From Ascochyta rabiei (Eukaryota > Ascomycota > Dothideomycetes > Pleosporales > Didymellaceae): a stretch of 64,000 nt of DNA. Location: the NCBI RefSeq assembly GCF_004011695.2, contig NC_082409.1:682001-746000 (forward strand), written 5' to 3'. The notes under the pieces were generated by a model. It saw only the letters and a list, made by a program, of their open reading frames with translations. It did not search any database and was not told the DNA's origin. The first letter of the stretch is position 1; each line of letters opens with the position of its first letter. Below, piece by piece: positions 1 to 11,971 of this stretch. The position numbers and the translations under genes were made by a program.

Positions 1-3000
1 GGAACATGGCGAGTTTCCTATGACAAACGACACAGTCAGTGTTTGCGTCTTGCGCAGAGATGAGCCAATTACCATTACAACGAGTACGCATGCGGTGGCA
101 ATGATCACATGCTCTGCTGACTCTTCTCTTCACTGCCGCGGAGCTCCTGCGCTCCATCTTGGAAATGTCCAGTGCTGTAGGCTCCATGGTAGCTACGTCG
201 GCCGGTAGAACGTGGAATCGATCAGAGGTAAGGTAACAGTCTGGGGAAGTCCGGTCGTGCGATGGTAGAAGGCATATGTGGGCCTCCGATCAGAGCGCTG
301 CCAAGGAGCTGTGTCTGAACATGGACCCCAGTCGGGAAGTAGACCGTGCTTTCGAAGCCAGTGTCACCTGCGCCTTGACAGCTCTATGCGTTCGAGAAGC
401 GAGGTCATGCTACGCGCGAAAACGAAGCAGGCGTAGCCAATAACCACAGTAGCGTTTCCAGAGCGTGTGGCTCGTCGATCCTGGGGCATTCGCTGTCAGC
501 ACAAAGTCAGGATGCGATTCACCCGGTCAGATTAGCCTAAAGTCATGCGGCCCCGCAAGTCAAAGGCACTCGGCTAGGCGCCATGTCCCGTTGTCGCTTG
601 TCACTTCCACCTCAACTTGCCACAATGTGCCTGGCTTTACCCCAGGTTGTGGCTTCAACATCATCATCGTTGCAACTAATTTATTGACTGCCTTGTCCTT
701 CCTTTGACCCGGATTCTTGGTCACAAGCTTGGTGGTGAGTTGCGCTGGGATGTGTGACTGGTCCCCTGAAACCGCTCTTTACTGCGTTGAGATTCCAGAA
801 ACGCTCACATACCGAAATGGCAGACGTCAGGGCGTTCGAGCTATGCAGCCTTGAAACAGAAATCACCAAACGATCGTTCCCGCACTGTCACTGCACATTG
901 GATGTCGGCACCTCCGGTCAGTTGGCATCTGCGACACCTCGCGCTAACGTCCGAGAACGATTAAATATTTTCGTCTTGAAGCACCATGAACTCGGCGGCC
1001 ATATCCCGTGGACTAGTCCATGGGCACACTCGCCACACTGTATCGTCCGCTACCACAAAGGCTCAAGTGCTCTACCAGTCCGCACGGCTGGCCCAAGCTT
1101 CAACAATCACACGCCAGAGCTCCATCGCTCAAACTTTGCGATCCATTTGTAGACGAGCGCATAGACACGTAAGACAGTCGCCCTTGATACCAAAGGGTGG
1201 CTTCTGATCCATAGTCTGGCATAACGGTAAACCCTTGAGGGAAGTGCTCTACGATAGTGCATCGTTTCGTACCCACTTGCACCAGCCTGCCATCTCATCG
1301 TGGGTAACGCAAAACATACAACGCACCCCTAATAAGTATTCGCGTGGCCCTCTCCTCAGGTGTGAGGAATCCGCAGCTTGGCGGATCTCCCTATCAAGAA
1401 CCCAGGTGAAACAGTCTGCGGCAGGGACGAGCATCCTTCAATCCAAGCTCCGATCGGCACGCCACGGCTCGAGTTGCACCTCATCAGCAGAGTCTTAAGT
1501 CGTCGCATATATGCAATCAAAAGCGCATTAATTGCTCCAGCGGGCCGTAAGCGGGTTTGTGCTGAACAGTTCTCACATCTGGAACAGCCGGTATGTGGAT
1601 CTTGAGGGGCCAGGATGGACGTGTACGATTTCTGCAAGCCTGAGCACGAGGGCATGCACGGCTAGCGTACCTACCGACAGACATCTCCACGTTTCCTCTC
1701 GCAGCGTGGATGCACCTTGGGGATGCAGGAGATGCGGCCCGTGACTCTTGCAATGGCTGATCCAGTGCACCTCCCATTGGAGACGGCATGCGGCAAACTT
1801 GCGGCATTCATGATCGGTCTGTGTCAGCACGCGGGTCTAGGACAAGACACTGCTTTCGAATAAGCGAGCACGGAGATTCGACTACATATGGTTAGATCCA
1901 TGCGCTTCTACCGCTGATCTAAAAACCCCACAAACGCTAAGATGTGAAGATGTGGCTCTGCTGGTCATCACCACCAAAGTCCATCACCTCTCGCCATGTG
2001 GTGGGGAGCAGCGTCAGCCCCACCACCTGTGATGTCTGTAGTAGGCTATGCACCACCGGATCTCCGCAACTTACAATGTTTGTATGACGCCCTCTTGTCG
2101 ATGGCAGGCCAGCAGGTCATGATGCGGTTTGCGCATCTCACAGCCACCAATTTGCTGGCCCGTCCAAGACTCCGCAGTACGTGGTCCAGCTTTCGGTGGC
2201 AGTGAGATTGCATATGCATATGCACCTGGTGCCTGGTGCCTGGCGACCCACACGTTGCCATTATTATGCAGCAGCAGATACATGACCATGAATCTGCAAT
2301 CAGAGTATACAAAATACACAATGGGAAGGCACATCCGAGTTTGTCACGTTTTTAGCAGACCAATTCGGCTTAACGGATTTACCCTAGTCTGTACTCGTGG
2401 TCCATTCGAAGCTTCACGTCTTACAGTCGCACCTTATACCCTATCCTGCATAGAGAATACCATGTACTCGCCCAGGGAGAAGGACCTCGTTCACACTGAG
2501 CTTCTTGTGACTAGTGTGAATGCGGATCACTTCTCTATTGAGCGTCATGGCTTTGGCTCCTCCTCGACGGCTGATGGCTAGAGGTTTCGAGTCAATCGTA
2601 GCGAGAATCAGACGAACCAAGAAGTCGCAATTGTAGCGATACACACCATCTTTGGCTGGCTGAGATTATGCACCGCAATCTCCGTCATATGCATACAAGC
2701 AGCCGGTATCAAGCCCCACATGATGGTCTCAAATTTCTCAACGTTGATGTTAAACAACTAGCAAAGGCATGAACAAGATGACTAATGCCTGATCAATTTC
2801 GAAAATGCATTAGATCCTACTAGCTACGAGCAGCAGAGTGGACCCACAACAGCTCGACGTCTAAACAGCAGAATCTACACAAAAACCAACAAAACACTGG
2901 TGTTTGAGGCAGGACCTTATTGAAGATTCGACCCTGACTGACTAGCGATCAATGGTATGTCACCCAGCAACAATGATGCGCTCCAAGGTTCACGACGGTG

Positions 3001-3683
3001 TCACCACGAGCAAACCTGAGTTGGCCGGACACTGTGGCTGCTTCAGCCTCCAACGACTGTTATTGGCCCCACGGTCTTGTCCCGCGACCTGTCATTTCTC
3101 GAGTGTCTCAGGTGAATAGGAAGCAAGCGCGCCGTGTCGGAACGTGCCGACGTCACGTAATTGAGCACTTTCTAGTATCACGAAACCTGCTTCTAGTCCC
3201 ACCCGAACCAAGTGGTCGGATCCTGGAATGATTTCTGGAACACAACGTCGACTTCGATCCCGAAAGTTAGGATCGTTGTTCGATACTTCCGAACACGTGA
3301 TGCTCTTCGCATGGTCAGATCAGCTTTTTACACGAGATGACACGGATATGGTACGGGTACAACACGGGTGAGGCACGGATACGACACAGATGCGGCACGG
3401 ATACACGGTACGGATCGCAGACTCTATATGATCAGTGCTCAGAGCTCTAGAATTCGTGTTATTGACTCGACTTCATTTCTATAGTCTAGCAAGGAAAGTG
3501 ATCAGTGAATATATCCACTCGATCCACCAAGCTTGTCCTATCGTCGCGCTTTCAACAACTGCGCATGGGCGCCCGGTGGCTCCACCTCTTATCAGAATGA
3601 CTTTTGGTGTCTCTGCAGGTTCCAGAACTCCAACCATCGCTCCACTGACGCCGCCGATATGTCAAGATTTTGAAACACAGCAC
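1..3683. other. No supportable gene; left-end intergenic or decayed DNA
   Basis: Base composition is ordinary and only short, mutually overlapping open frames occur (the longest about 130-170 codons), with no recognisable motif, no consistent exon chain and no codon pattern like the neighbouring genes. An ATG at 986 opens a 73-codon frame with a basic, Ser/Arg-rich start that could resemble a mitochondrial presequence, but nothing convincing follows it. Near 3340-3420 there is a degenerate repeat with a GGCACGGATAC-like core. RIP-style A+T enrichment is not evident here, unlike the right end of the window. Confidence 0.5.
3340..3420. repeat. Degenerate minisatellite, GGCACGGATAC-like core
   Basis: Several imperfect copies of an 11-15 base unit (acacggatatgg, ggcacggatacg, ggcacggatac) lie about 260 bp beyond the stop codon of the glutathione S-transferase. 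Unit length is irregular, so this is an old or slipping array. No function is suggested. Confidence 0.55.
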
Positions 3684-4865
3684 TTACTTGCCAGATTTTT
3701 CGGCATCTGCCTTCATGCCAGCTTGTACCCACTTACGAGCATCCGCAGCGTGCTGCTCCATCTTGGCCTTGTCTTTCAGCAGTTCCTTGATCTTGTGTGG
3801 ATCCGGTACGTGGCGTCCTTTCTCGACGCCGGATCGCTCAGCCATCCGCTCTTCCCACGCCTTGAGGTTCGGGTAGTTTTCGATCTCAACACCTGCCCAA
3901 CCTGCCGCTGCGACCCAGCCCCAGTGCGCGATGTCTAAGAGTGTAAGCGCAGGGACAAGGAAGACCCTGATGAGGTCATATCGACGGCCAGGACCAGCCT
4001 GCAGAAGATTCAGGAGCACTCAAGGTCAAGGGTACTTACCAGCGATAGTGCATTTCTCGCCCGTCAGGTACGGTCGCTTGTCAGATGCCAGATGCTTGTC
4101 AAGTACCGAGTAGAGGCGGCGCGTCTCATTCGTGTATCGGTTCACTCCGTACTCGATATGCTCAGGGGCGTAGCGGTTGAAGTGGTCTAGATCGCGGTCA
4201 GTTCCACCTGTCCAAGCTGTGTGATGATATAAACATAGAAAAGCTGTTCTAGCTTTGTAATCTAGTGCCGCATGCTGGGTGTCTCCACTTAGTGCGAGAA
4301 AGGTGACGGTTTCAATCGCTGGGCTGTAAGACAAGAGCCCTGACTTCCTCAACGAAGTTTCCCGGTTCTCGCATCTCCTCGTCAATGTCTTCTCCCTCGT
4401 CGTATATTGACAGATGAATTTTGCGAAAAAAACAAACTTACTAGCTTGACCCTGCATGGGGCCCAACCCAGCGTTCTGGAAGAACAGCCAGTTGTTCATC
4501 TCATACCACTCACGGCTACCCTTGGGATACGAGATCTTGTACTCAGTATCGTAGCGCTCGACAAGATACTGCATGATGCTTCCAGACTCGAACAAGTTGA
4601 TCGTCTGACCGTCGGTGAACTTGTCGGTAAGAGCGGGAATGCGGCCATTGGGGTTGATGGCGAGGAACCAGTCCTCCTTCTGCGTGTTCTTGCTGATATC
4701 GATTTTCTCGACCTTGTAGGGTAGACTGTGGTCGTGAGTAACATGCATTTCAATGGAAATGCGTTGGTATGGTATTTACCCGAGCTCTTCTAGGGTGATG
4801 GAGATCTTGATGCCATTAGGCGTCTGCGTTGTGTAAAGAACGATGTCTGATCCTTGAGACGACAT
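3684..4865 (-). CDS. Glutathione S-transferase, fungal URE2-like/GstA type
   Basis: Four exons are inferred: 4865-4780, 4725-4442, 4216-4040 and 3934-3684. Together they encode 265 residues. The N-terminal thioredoxin-like half shows a start ending in SITLEELGLPYKVEKI, the NPNGRIPAL cis-Pro segment and LFESGSIMQYLVERYD, which binds glutathione in this family. The all-helical C-terminal half contains NRYAPEHIEYGVNRY and ADIAHWGWVAAAGW. The enzyme should conjugate glutathione to electrophiles in the cytosol; some relatives act in nitrogen regulation or oxidative stress. The ATG at 4865 is chosen because the first exon supplies the beta-alpha start and splices in frame. The second intron (about 225 bp) is unusually long, so another small exon there cannot be excluded. 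Confidence 0.85.
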
Positions 4866-5534
4866 TATGGAAGTTGTTGGCTTGATTATGTGCGGTGATG
4901 ATTGTAACAATTATCTCAGGACATACAGCTGGAGTTGAAGGTGGGGTCCGAAGAGGGGCAGCGGCGAACTAATAGCTTGCTTAGAAATGTTGATTCTATG
5001 CCGTGCTTACAACGCACCAATCGATGCGGGCTACGGAGGAAAAAAGTACGGTATTGCCGTTTCACAGACGTTATATCAAGGATTGTGGTATTCGAGAAGA
5101 CGTCGACGACGGTCGCGCTTAGTCGTAGCCAGGCTCCACGCCCTGACCAATGTACGGGAACAACCGCTTCCTCGAATTACTGCACAGAGCACGCGTCTCA
5201 TAAGATCTACGGGCAAACAATATAGTAAGATGTATTGCATGCAGGCTGTTCTATTGCGGCTTTTGTGAAGTCACAAGCTCGAAAGGTACAAGGTCAGACG
5301 TAGAGATCGTGAGTCAAAATTTTCTAGAGAAACAGCCACAAGCAAACGTAACGACTCTCATCTTTTTGTGAGCTTCAAACAGAGTTCTAAGAGCAAGGCA
5401 GACACATGAAGTGGGTGAGCTGTGATAGCACGTGATATTGCCAAGCACGCTACTAGGCCGCGCTCTACTTTACTTTGCCGCGTCGCAACACTTTCGCAAC
5501 ACGCCCGTCAACACCGGAGCACCTGTCAGCAAAT
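4866..5534. promoter_or_regulatory. Divergent intergenic region, GST / BBP
   Basis: This spacer of about 670 bp separates two genes transcribed away from each other, so it should contain both promoters (inference from orientation). The open frames inside are short and unconvincing. The stretch just before the BBP start is rich in short A/C-rich runs. No specific factor site could be assigned. Confidence 0.5.
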
Positions 5535-7597
5535 ATGTCGTGGCGCAACCAAGGCATCACCGGTTCGAACAACATCCCGCTCGGCAACCGCCGACGATTC
5601 GGCGGCGATGATGAAGCGGGAGGCTACAACCCTTCTGCACCGGCGGAAGGCTTGTCTGAGCTGAAGCGTGGGCGCAGCCCGGAGCGAGGTAAGTCTCCAG
5701 CCACGACGTGCATAACAAGGACTTGCTAACAACACATTCACAGCGGCCGACGGTCCCAGACAGCGCAAAAAGCGCAACCGATGGGGAGATGCCAGCGAGA
5801 ACAAGGCTGCTGGTCTGATGGGCTTGCCCACTGCCATCTACTCAGCCATGACCACAGAGCAGCTTGATGCCTACACCCTGCACTTGCGCATTGAAGAGAT
5901 CACACAGAAGCTGAAGATTAACGATGTTGTACCGGCGGACGGTGACAGGTATGTATCAACACCCTCAACACAACGCTGGCATCATGTTAACCGCGACAGA
6001 TCTCCATCACCGCCTCCTCAGTACGACAACTTCGGTCGCCGTGTCAACACGCGCGAGTTCCGCTACCGCAAACGCCTCGAAGACGAACGCCACAAGCTTG
6101 TTGAGAAGGCGATGAAGACGCTTCCTAACTACCACCCGCCCGCCGATTACAGGAGGCCTACTAAGACACAGGAGAAGGTCTATGTGCCAGTCAATGACTA
6201 TCCGGAGATTAACTTCAGTACGAAACTAACCCCTCTAACTCTCCTCTCTCTGTCCCCTTCTACCCTAGCCTTTGTCTTGACCAGCGTGCTCAGACTGCTT
6301 GATGCTTATGTGCATCTGGCGAAGCCTGTAGTATAGCTGTCACTAACCCTACCCACCCTTTGCTCGAACTCTTTTTGATCATATACTAACCACAGCTTTT
6401 TGCACTAACAGTTGGTTTACTTATTGGACCTCGTGGAAACACCCTCAAGAAGATGGAGTCTGAGTCCGGCGCGAAGATCGCGATTCGTGGCAAAGGCTCT
6501 GTCAAGGAGGGTAAAGGACGATCTGACGCAGCTCATACCAGCAATCAGGAGGAGGACCTGCACTGCTTGATCATGGCAGACACCGAAGAGAAGGTCAACA
6601 AGGCCAAGAAGCTCATTCACAACGTCATTGAGACTGTAAGCACTACTCCTTTCACTTTTTTAAATCTGACCCTAATAATTCGCAGGCCGCCTCTATTCCC
6701 GAAGGACAGAACGAACTCAAACGCAACCAGCTCCGTGAGCTTGCCGCCCTTAACGGTACTCTTCGTGACGACGAGAACCAAGCTTGCCAGAACTGTGGTG
6801 AGATCGGTCACCGCAAGTACGACTGCCCCCAGAAGCAGAACTTTACTGCAAGCATTATTTGCCGTGTCTGTGGTCAGGCTGGACACATGGCTCGTGATTG
6901 TCCCGATCGCAAGGTTGGACAGCCGTGGCGCAACGACAACCGCTTCGGTGGCGACCGGCCCCAGGCCCGCATTGGAGATGCTCCCGAGAACGAGCTGGAC
7001 GCTTTCTTGTCCGAAATGGGTGGTGGCGGCGGCGGACAGCCCCGTGGAGCTATCGAATACAACGGCGGTGGTGCTGGCGGCGACAGCTATGGAGGTGGCG
7101 AGCGCAACCTCAAGCCTTGGGAGCGCGGCCCGACTGGCGGTGCTGCACCCTGGGCGCGCAGCGACAGCCGTGGCGAACGTGGCGACAGCAATGCAGCTGC
7201 TCCTCCTCCCTGGGCTGGTGGTGGTGCTGGCGCCGGTGCCGGTGGCTCGTACGATCAGAGCGGCGGGTATGGAAACGGTGCCGCACCGTGGGCCGCTGCC
7301 GCTCCAGCTGCTGGAGCCTCTTACGGCTATGGAAACTACGGAGCTGGCTACGACCAGAGCGCTGCAGCAACAGGCTACGGTGCCCCAGGCTATAGTGCTC
7401 CCGGTTACGGCGCTCCTGCGGCTGCTGCCGGTCCTCCTCCTGGTCTGGGCCCTCTGTTCCAGTCTTATGGATCTGCTGGAAGCCCGCCTCCTCCACCTCC
7501 ACCGCCCTCTGGCTCTGTACCCCCGCCACCTCCGGGCGATGTTCCTCCCCCGCCTCCGCCTAGCGATGTCCCTCCTCCACCTCCACCTCCGGCGTGA
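5535..7597 (+). CDS. MSL5: Branchpoint-bridging protein (BBP/SF1), splicing factor
   Basis: Five exons are inferred: 5535-5688, 5744-5948, 6000-6217, 6412-6635 and 6686-7597, giving 570 residues. The order matches the family: a helix-hairpin region ([20 protein letters not shown], then [19 protein letters not shown]), a KH-QUA2 domain with the [15 protein letters not shown] loop at about 195-210, and two CCHC zinc knuckles at about 301-314 ([14 protein letters not shown]) and 326-339 ([14 protein letters not shown]). The tail is Gly/Ala/Tyr-rich and ends in poly-proline. BBP binds the intron branch-point sequence in the nucleus and commits pre-mRNA to the spliceosome with the large U2AF subunit; the proline tail is where SF1 relatives bind FF/WW-domain partners. 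Exon 5 starts with [16 protein letters not shown], continuing KH-QUA2. The gene's own introns carry clear CTAAC boxes. Confidence 0.95.
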
Positions 7598-8223
7598 ACA
7601 GTGCCCGAGTAATAGCTTTTTGTGTAGTCATGTCCAAGGTTAGGTAGTTTGGGTTTCTTGGTACAGAAGTAATACTTACAACCTAGCTACCAGAGCGCAA
7701 CTTTCGGCAGTGCGCAGATTGACATGGAAAGATTTTACTGGAGTCTTGCTGTCTGACCGTAGGTAAGCGCTAGTTAATAAAACTGATAAATAAAATTCCT
7801 CCTGCAAATGCATTGTGAACCCTTTCTTCCTAAATTCCTCTGCTGTGATGTTGAATACTTATCTTTCTTGCTCTCGTGCCTTATCTAAACAGCCATGTTC
7901 CTGCGTACCGAGGCCTACAGATCCACAAGATGTTGACCGTGCTGTCTGGGCCGTGACATGGCTGCAGTCAGTGACGTTATGTTGTAGATGCCAAGCCAGC
8001 GCCTTGCGCATGAACGTGGGCACATGCAGATGCTCCCCCACAACCCAAACCATGTCTGTCTCCACGCCATACAGCTAACAACCCCTCCAACTCGGCGCAT
8101 TCACTCCTAGAACTGTTTCGTGGTCTTGCGACTTCTTCGAGAGCAGAGTTAGTGAAGCTCGTCTTGACCGTCTACCATAGCAGCCAGTCGCTCTCACGAC
8201 TGTGACACGCGAGCTTGCCGGCT
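7598..8223. other. Intergenic, BBP 3' end to YMR1-like promoter
   Basis: The region contains the 3' flank of BBP, with an A/T-rich AATAAA-like stretch near 7775-7800 that could serve polyadenylation, followed by the upstream region of the myotubularin gene. No convincing coding sequence or RNA gene was seen. Confidence 0.45.
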
Positions 8224-10791
8224 ATGGAGAGGATACGCGTTAGCAAGGTAGGTGAACAGACAGAGTTGCAGTGCAGGCGTACGGCTAACAAGTCCAGGTC
8301 GAGGATGTCTATCTCTTACGCAGAGGCACACGCTTCGACGGCACCCTCCATCTCATGCCCCACCACATCGTCTTCAGCTATCTCCCAAGCAAGCCCGCCG
8401 ACGCTCCGCCAGCTGCAAAGCCGCCCCGTCAGAAAGAAGTGTGGATCACGTATCCTATGATCAACTACTGTTGTCTGAAGTCTTGCCCACCCGTCATGCG
8501 CCAGCAGCCGTCCATCCGCATACGATGCCGCGACTTTACCTTCTTTGCGTTCTTCTTCCCGGACGAGAAGAAGGCTCGGGACGTATACGACAGTATCCGC
8601 GCATTGTCTTGCAAGATAGGACGCCTTGACAAGCTGCTGGCGTTTAGCTACCAGCCAAAGCCTCCGGAGGATCAGTTCAACAGCTGGGACATATACGATG
8701 CACGTCGAGAATTTAAGCGCCTGGGAATCAGCCCTAAGGATACAGAGAAGGGCTGGCGAATATCTGAAATCAACGTCGAGTACAAGGTAGGTAGCTTCAG
8801 TGGCAGCTTGACTGGTGGGCAAAGAGCGTTGACAAACGGAACAGTACTCGAAGACATACCCTGCCCTTATCGCAGTCCCTTCTAAAGTATCGGACAGTGT
8901 TCTCAGATACGCCGGCGCGTACCGCTCGAGACAACGTATACCCGCGCTTGTCTACCGTCACCCGCTCAACAACTGCTCCATAACACGGAGTTCGCAACCA
9001 ACACCCGGTATTACAGGGAACCGAAACCCCCAGGATGAGAGACTTGTTGCAGCTATATGGGCTACCAATCGTGGGTGGAATCCTGCGCATACCCCTGATG
9101 CTGCCAGTTCTACCGCGGATCTAACCGTTGACAACGATTCCAGTACTAATAGTTCCTTCGTGGGTGTAGTGGATGCCGAAGCCGTCAACTCTGGAAGAAC
9201 AACTGCAGATGACTTGAGTGGGTCTAATGATTCCGACGACATCACTCCCAGGATCTATGGCGCACAACAACGAAACCTTATCGTCGATGCCCGGCCGACG
9301 GTAAACGCATATGCAATGCAGGCTGTTGGGCTTGGATCGGAGAAGATGGACCATTATCCTGGAGCTGAAAAAGCATATCTAGGAATCGACAACATCCATG
9401 TTATGCGAAAGTCTTTAAACATGGTCATTGATGCCCTGAAAGAATCTGATCTAACCTCTTTCCCGCCGAACCAGCAGCTGCTGGCAAAGAGTCACTGGGT
9501 CAAACACACTGCCAACATTCTCGACGGTGTCGCTTTGATAGCCCGCAGAGTGGGTATCATGCACTCGCATGCTCTGATACACTGTTCAGACGGATGGGAT
9601 CGTACAAGCCAGCTGAGCGCGCTCAGCCAGATCTTGCTTGATCCGTACTACCGGACAATGGAAGGCTTCATTGTGCTCATCGAGAAGGATTGGCTTTCGT
9701 TTGGCCACATGTTCCGGCACCGAACTGGCTTCCTTAGCCACGAGAAGTGGTTTTCCATCGAAAATGAACGAATAGAGCGCAAGAACGATGGTCAAGGTGG
9801 CGGCAATGCGTTTGAGAACGCATTGCGTGGGGCAAAAGGCTTCTTCAACCGACAGAATGAGTCTAACGAATCGCTTAACCAACTACCGGAAACAAACAGC
9901 ACAGAGAATGTTACAGATGTGTCAGATGCGGCGGCAGCAAAACCTTCAAGCAGGATCGGCGCTGCAGAAGAACATAGAATCACAAAGGTCAACGAGTTGT
10001 CACCAGTCTTCCACCAATTCCTTGACTGCGTCTACCAGCTTCAGTATCAGCACCCTACACGGTTCGAGTTCAGCGAACGGTTCTTGCGACGACTGCTGTA
10101 CCACCTGTACTCGTGCCAGTACGGCACTTTTTTATTCGACAATGAGAAAGAGCGCATGGAAGCCAGAGCAAAGGAGCGCACCAGGAGTGTCTGGGATTAC
10201 TTCCTTTGCCGCAAGCAGGAATTTCTGAATCCGAAGTACGACGCCGAGATTGACGACTCGGTAAGAGGCAAAGAGCGTATGATCTTCCCCCGCAAAGGCG
10301 AGGCTAGGTGGTGGGCCGAGTGCTTCGGGCGTACAGATGACGAGATGAACTTGTACGGTCCTCAACTGCCACCGCTACTTACGCCTCAGACTAGCAATCT
10401 GTCCAACGGGAAGACTGGAGCAAATACTCCGTTGCAGCAAGAGCCAATTGTGACTGGCACCGAGACGGCGGAAAACGCAACAGGTGCAGGTACCACCACT
10501 GATCTGCCTCCGACCCATGCCGTGGGAGAGCGGTCGAGTAGTGTATCGGCTGCTTCGCCAACGCCTTTCGATGCGGCGGCAGCTCTAGGGCAAGATCTGA
10601 AGCAAGGTCTCGTAGCGGGTATAGGGAGATTGGGTATTGGCAGCAACAGAGAAGTCAGTCCCCGACCTAGTACGGACTCGAGTAGACCAGGACCGAGGCT
10701 GAGCGCGGAAACAAATGCACAGCATGGCAGAGAGAGGAGTCGAAGCAGAAGCCAGGAGACGAGAGGGGAGTTGGAAGTTGAGATGCAATGA
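8224..10791 (+). CDS. YMR1: Myotubularin-type phosphatidylinositol-3-phosphatase
   Basis: Three exons are inferred: 8224-8247, 8298-8786 and 8845-10791, giving about 819 residues. A GRAM/PH-like start (VEDVYLLRRGTRFDGTLHLMPHHIVFSY) leads into a myotubularin phosphatase domain. The active-site loop CSDGWDRTSQ carries the CX5R signature at about Cys418 and Arg424, and WLSFGHMFRHRTGF and HQFLDCVYQLQYQHPTRFEF are typical family segments. The enzyme removes the 3-phosphate from PI3P (and PI(3,5)P2 in relatives) on endosomal and vacuolar membranes. An acidic, Ser/Thr-rich insert at about 265-310 and a long low-complexity tail ending in RSRSQETRGELEVEMQ probably diverge between species. The first exon is only 24 nt, so its ATG depends on the inferred 50-nt intron with a GCTAAC branch point. 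Confidence 0.9.
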
Positions 10792-11971
10792 TGCAGCAGC
10801 ATACAATGGCTGCAGTCTGTTGAAAGCGTGCAAGCCAAGCGTGATCTGGGCATCTGGTAGACCAGTGTAATGACAAGTGCTTGAATGACAACGAATTGAC
10901 GATACCCAACCACTTGTACTGGATCCAGCACAGTGCCTCTAAAGATGCGTTAGACAGTTGCGGACACTCGGAAAGAAAGACTGCTTCACAGAACGGGTCG
11001 TGGTGTGTTCTACTCCATTCGCGCCGACGACTCTGCCATGTATCAAGATTGGATTGTTACTGTATCTGTGATTCACATATTAATAGCGTCGGACAGGACG
11101 TTCTTCAAGTACTACTCTTTAGATGCAAAGGGCAGAACTTTTGATTTCGGACATTATGGTGTTTGCGCTTTGGCGACTCGATATCCTTGGTTCGCTGCTA
11201 GTTCTGTCCTCACCTCCTCCAGCTACCCAACGATTACTTCCCTCCACGCTTCTCTCAGTACCAAGTCCTGCAGGATGTAAATTGCCATCACGCGCGCATG
11301 CAAGACTTCGGCGTTTTTATTTCACAGTGCAAAGCTCAGTGCTCAGCACGTCGTTTTAGCCATGACGTTTCCATACAGCAGGCGCGCAGTGGGTCGGTCG
11401 CGCACTCAACACTTCTCTGACCGCAATCACAAAGAGCCATGACGTCGATCGTAGAGGTCCTCAACGCATGATTCGGATTCCAGAGCGCATCTAACGATCA
11501 CTTTTGGCTGCCAATAATCATGCAAAAACCGCCAGAACGGATGACCAGTGCGCCGCAATGAAGCACTGCCACGCTGACTTCGCGTGATGATGTCGATTGG
11601 CTTTGCGAAAGCCACAAGCGTGCCGTGCCGGGAAAGGTCTTGGACCCCACTTTGCATCACCATCGTGCACGGAGTTTGGCCTGGGGCTGAGCTCAGGCAC
11701 TGCAGCACGATTTGACCGCTTCTTTGCAGCAGGGGCCCAATAACAGGCATCAGCCACAGGCTCTCGACATGGGCATGAACTGTGCCAGCGGGAACAGCCA
11801 CAAGCACCCGCTGCTCTCTTGCGGCGCGTAGCGGTCGCAGTCGTAGGATATGTAGCTATGGCAGCTCCTCTGAGGTTGCGCTGCATTATAGCGTTCAACT
11901 CATCCGTTACGACCAACTGCGATATCGACAACTATCGATAGACATCTCGGTACTACCCGAGCTCCACCACA
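10792..11971. other. Intergenic, no supported gene
   Basis: About 1.2 kb between two co-oriented genes. Open frames on both strands are below 140 codons, overlap each other and lack recognisable motifs. The last few hundred bases should include the promoter of the homeobox gene at 11972. No repeat or RNA gene was seen. Confidence 0.45.

Noticed and set aside
754..1207. Overlapping 132- and 73-codon frames near the left end
   Set aside because: They overlap in different frames, have no recognisable domain and no continuation by splicing.
10386..10931. 181-codon minus frame at the end of the YMR1-like gene
   Set aside because: Lies antisense to the low-complexity tail and 3' flank, with no motif or splice structure.
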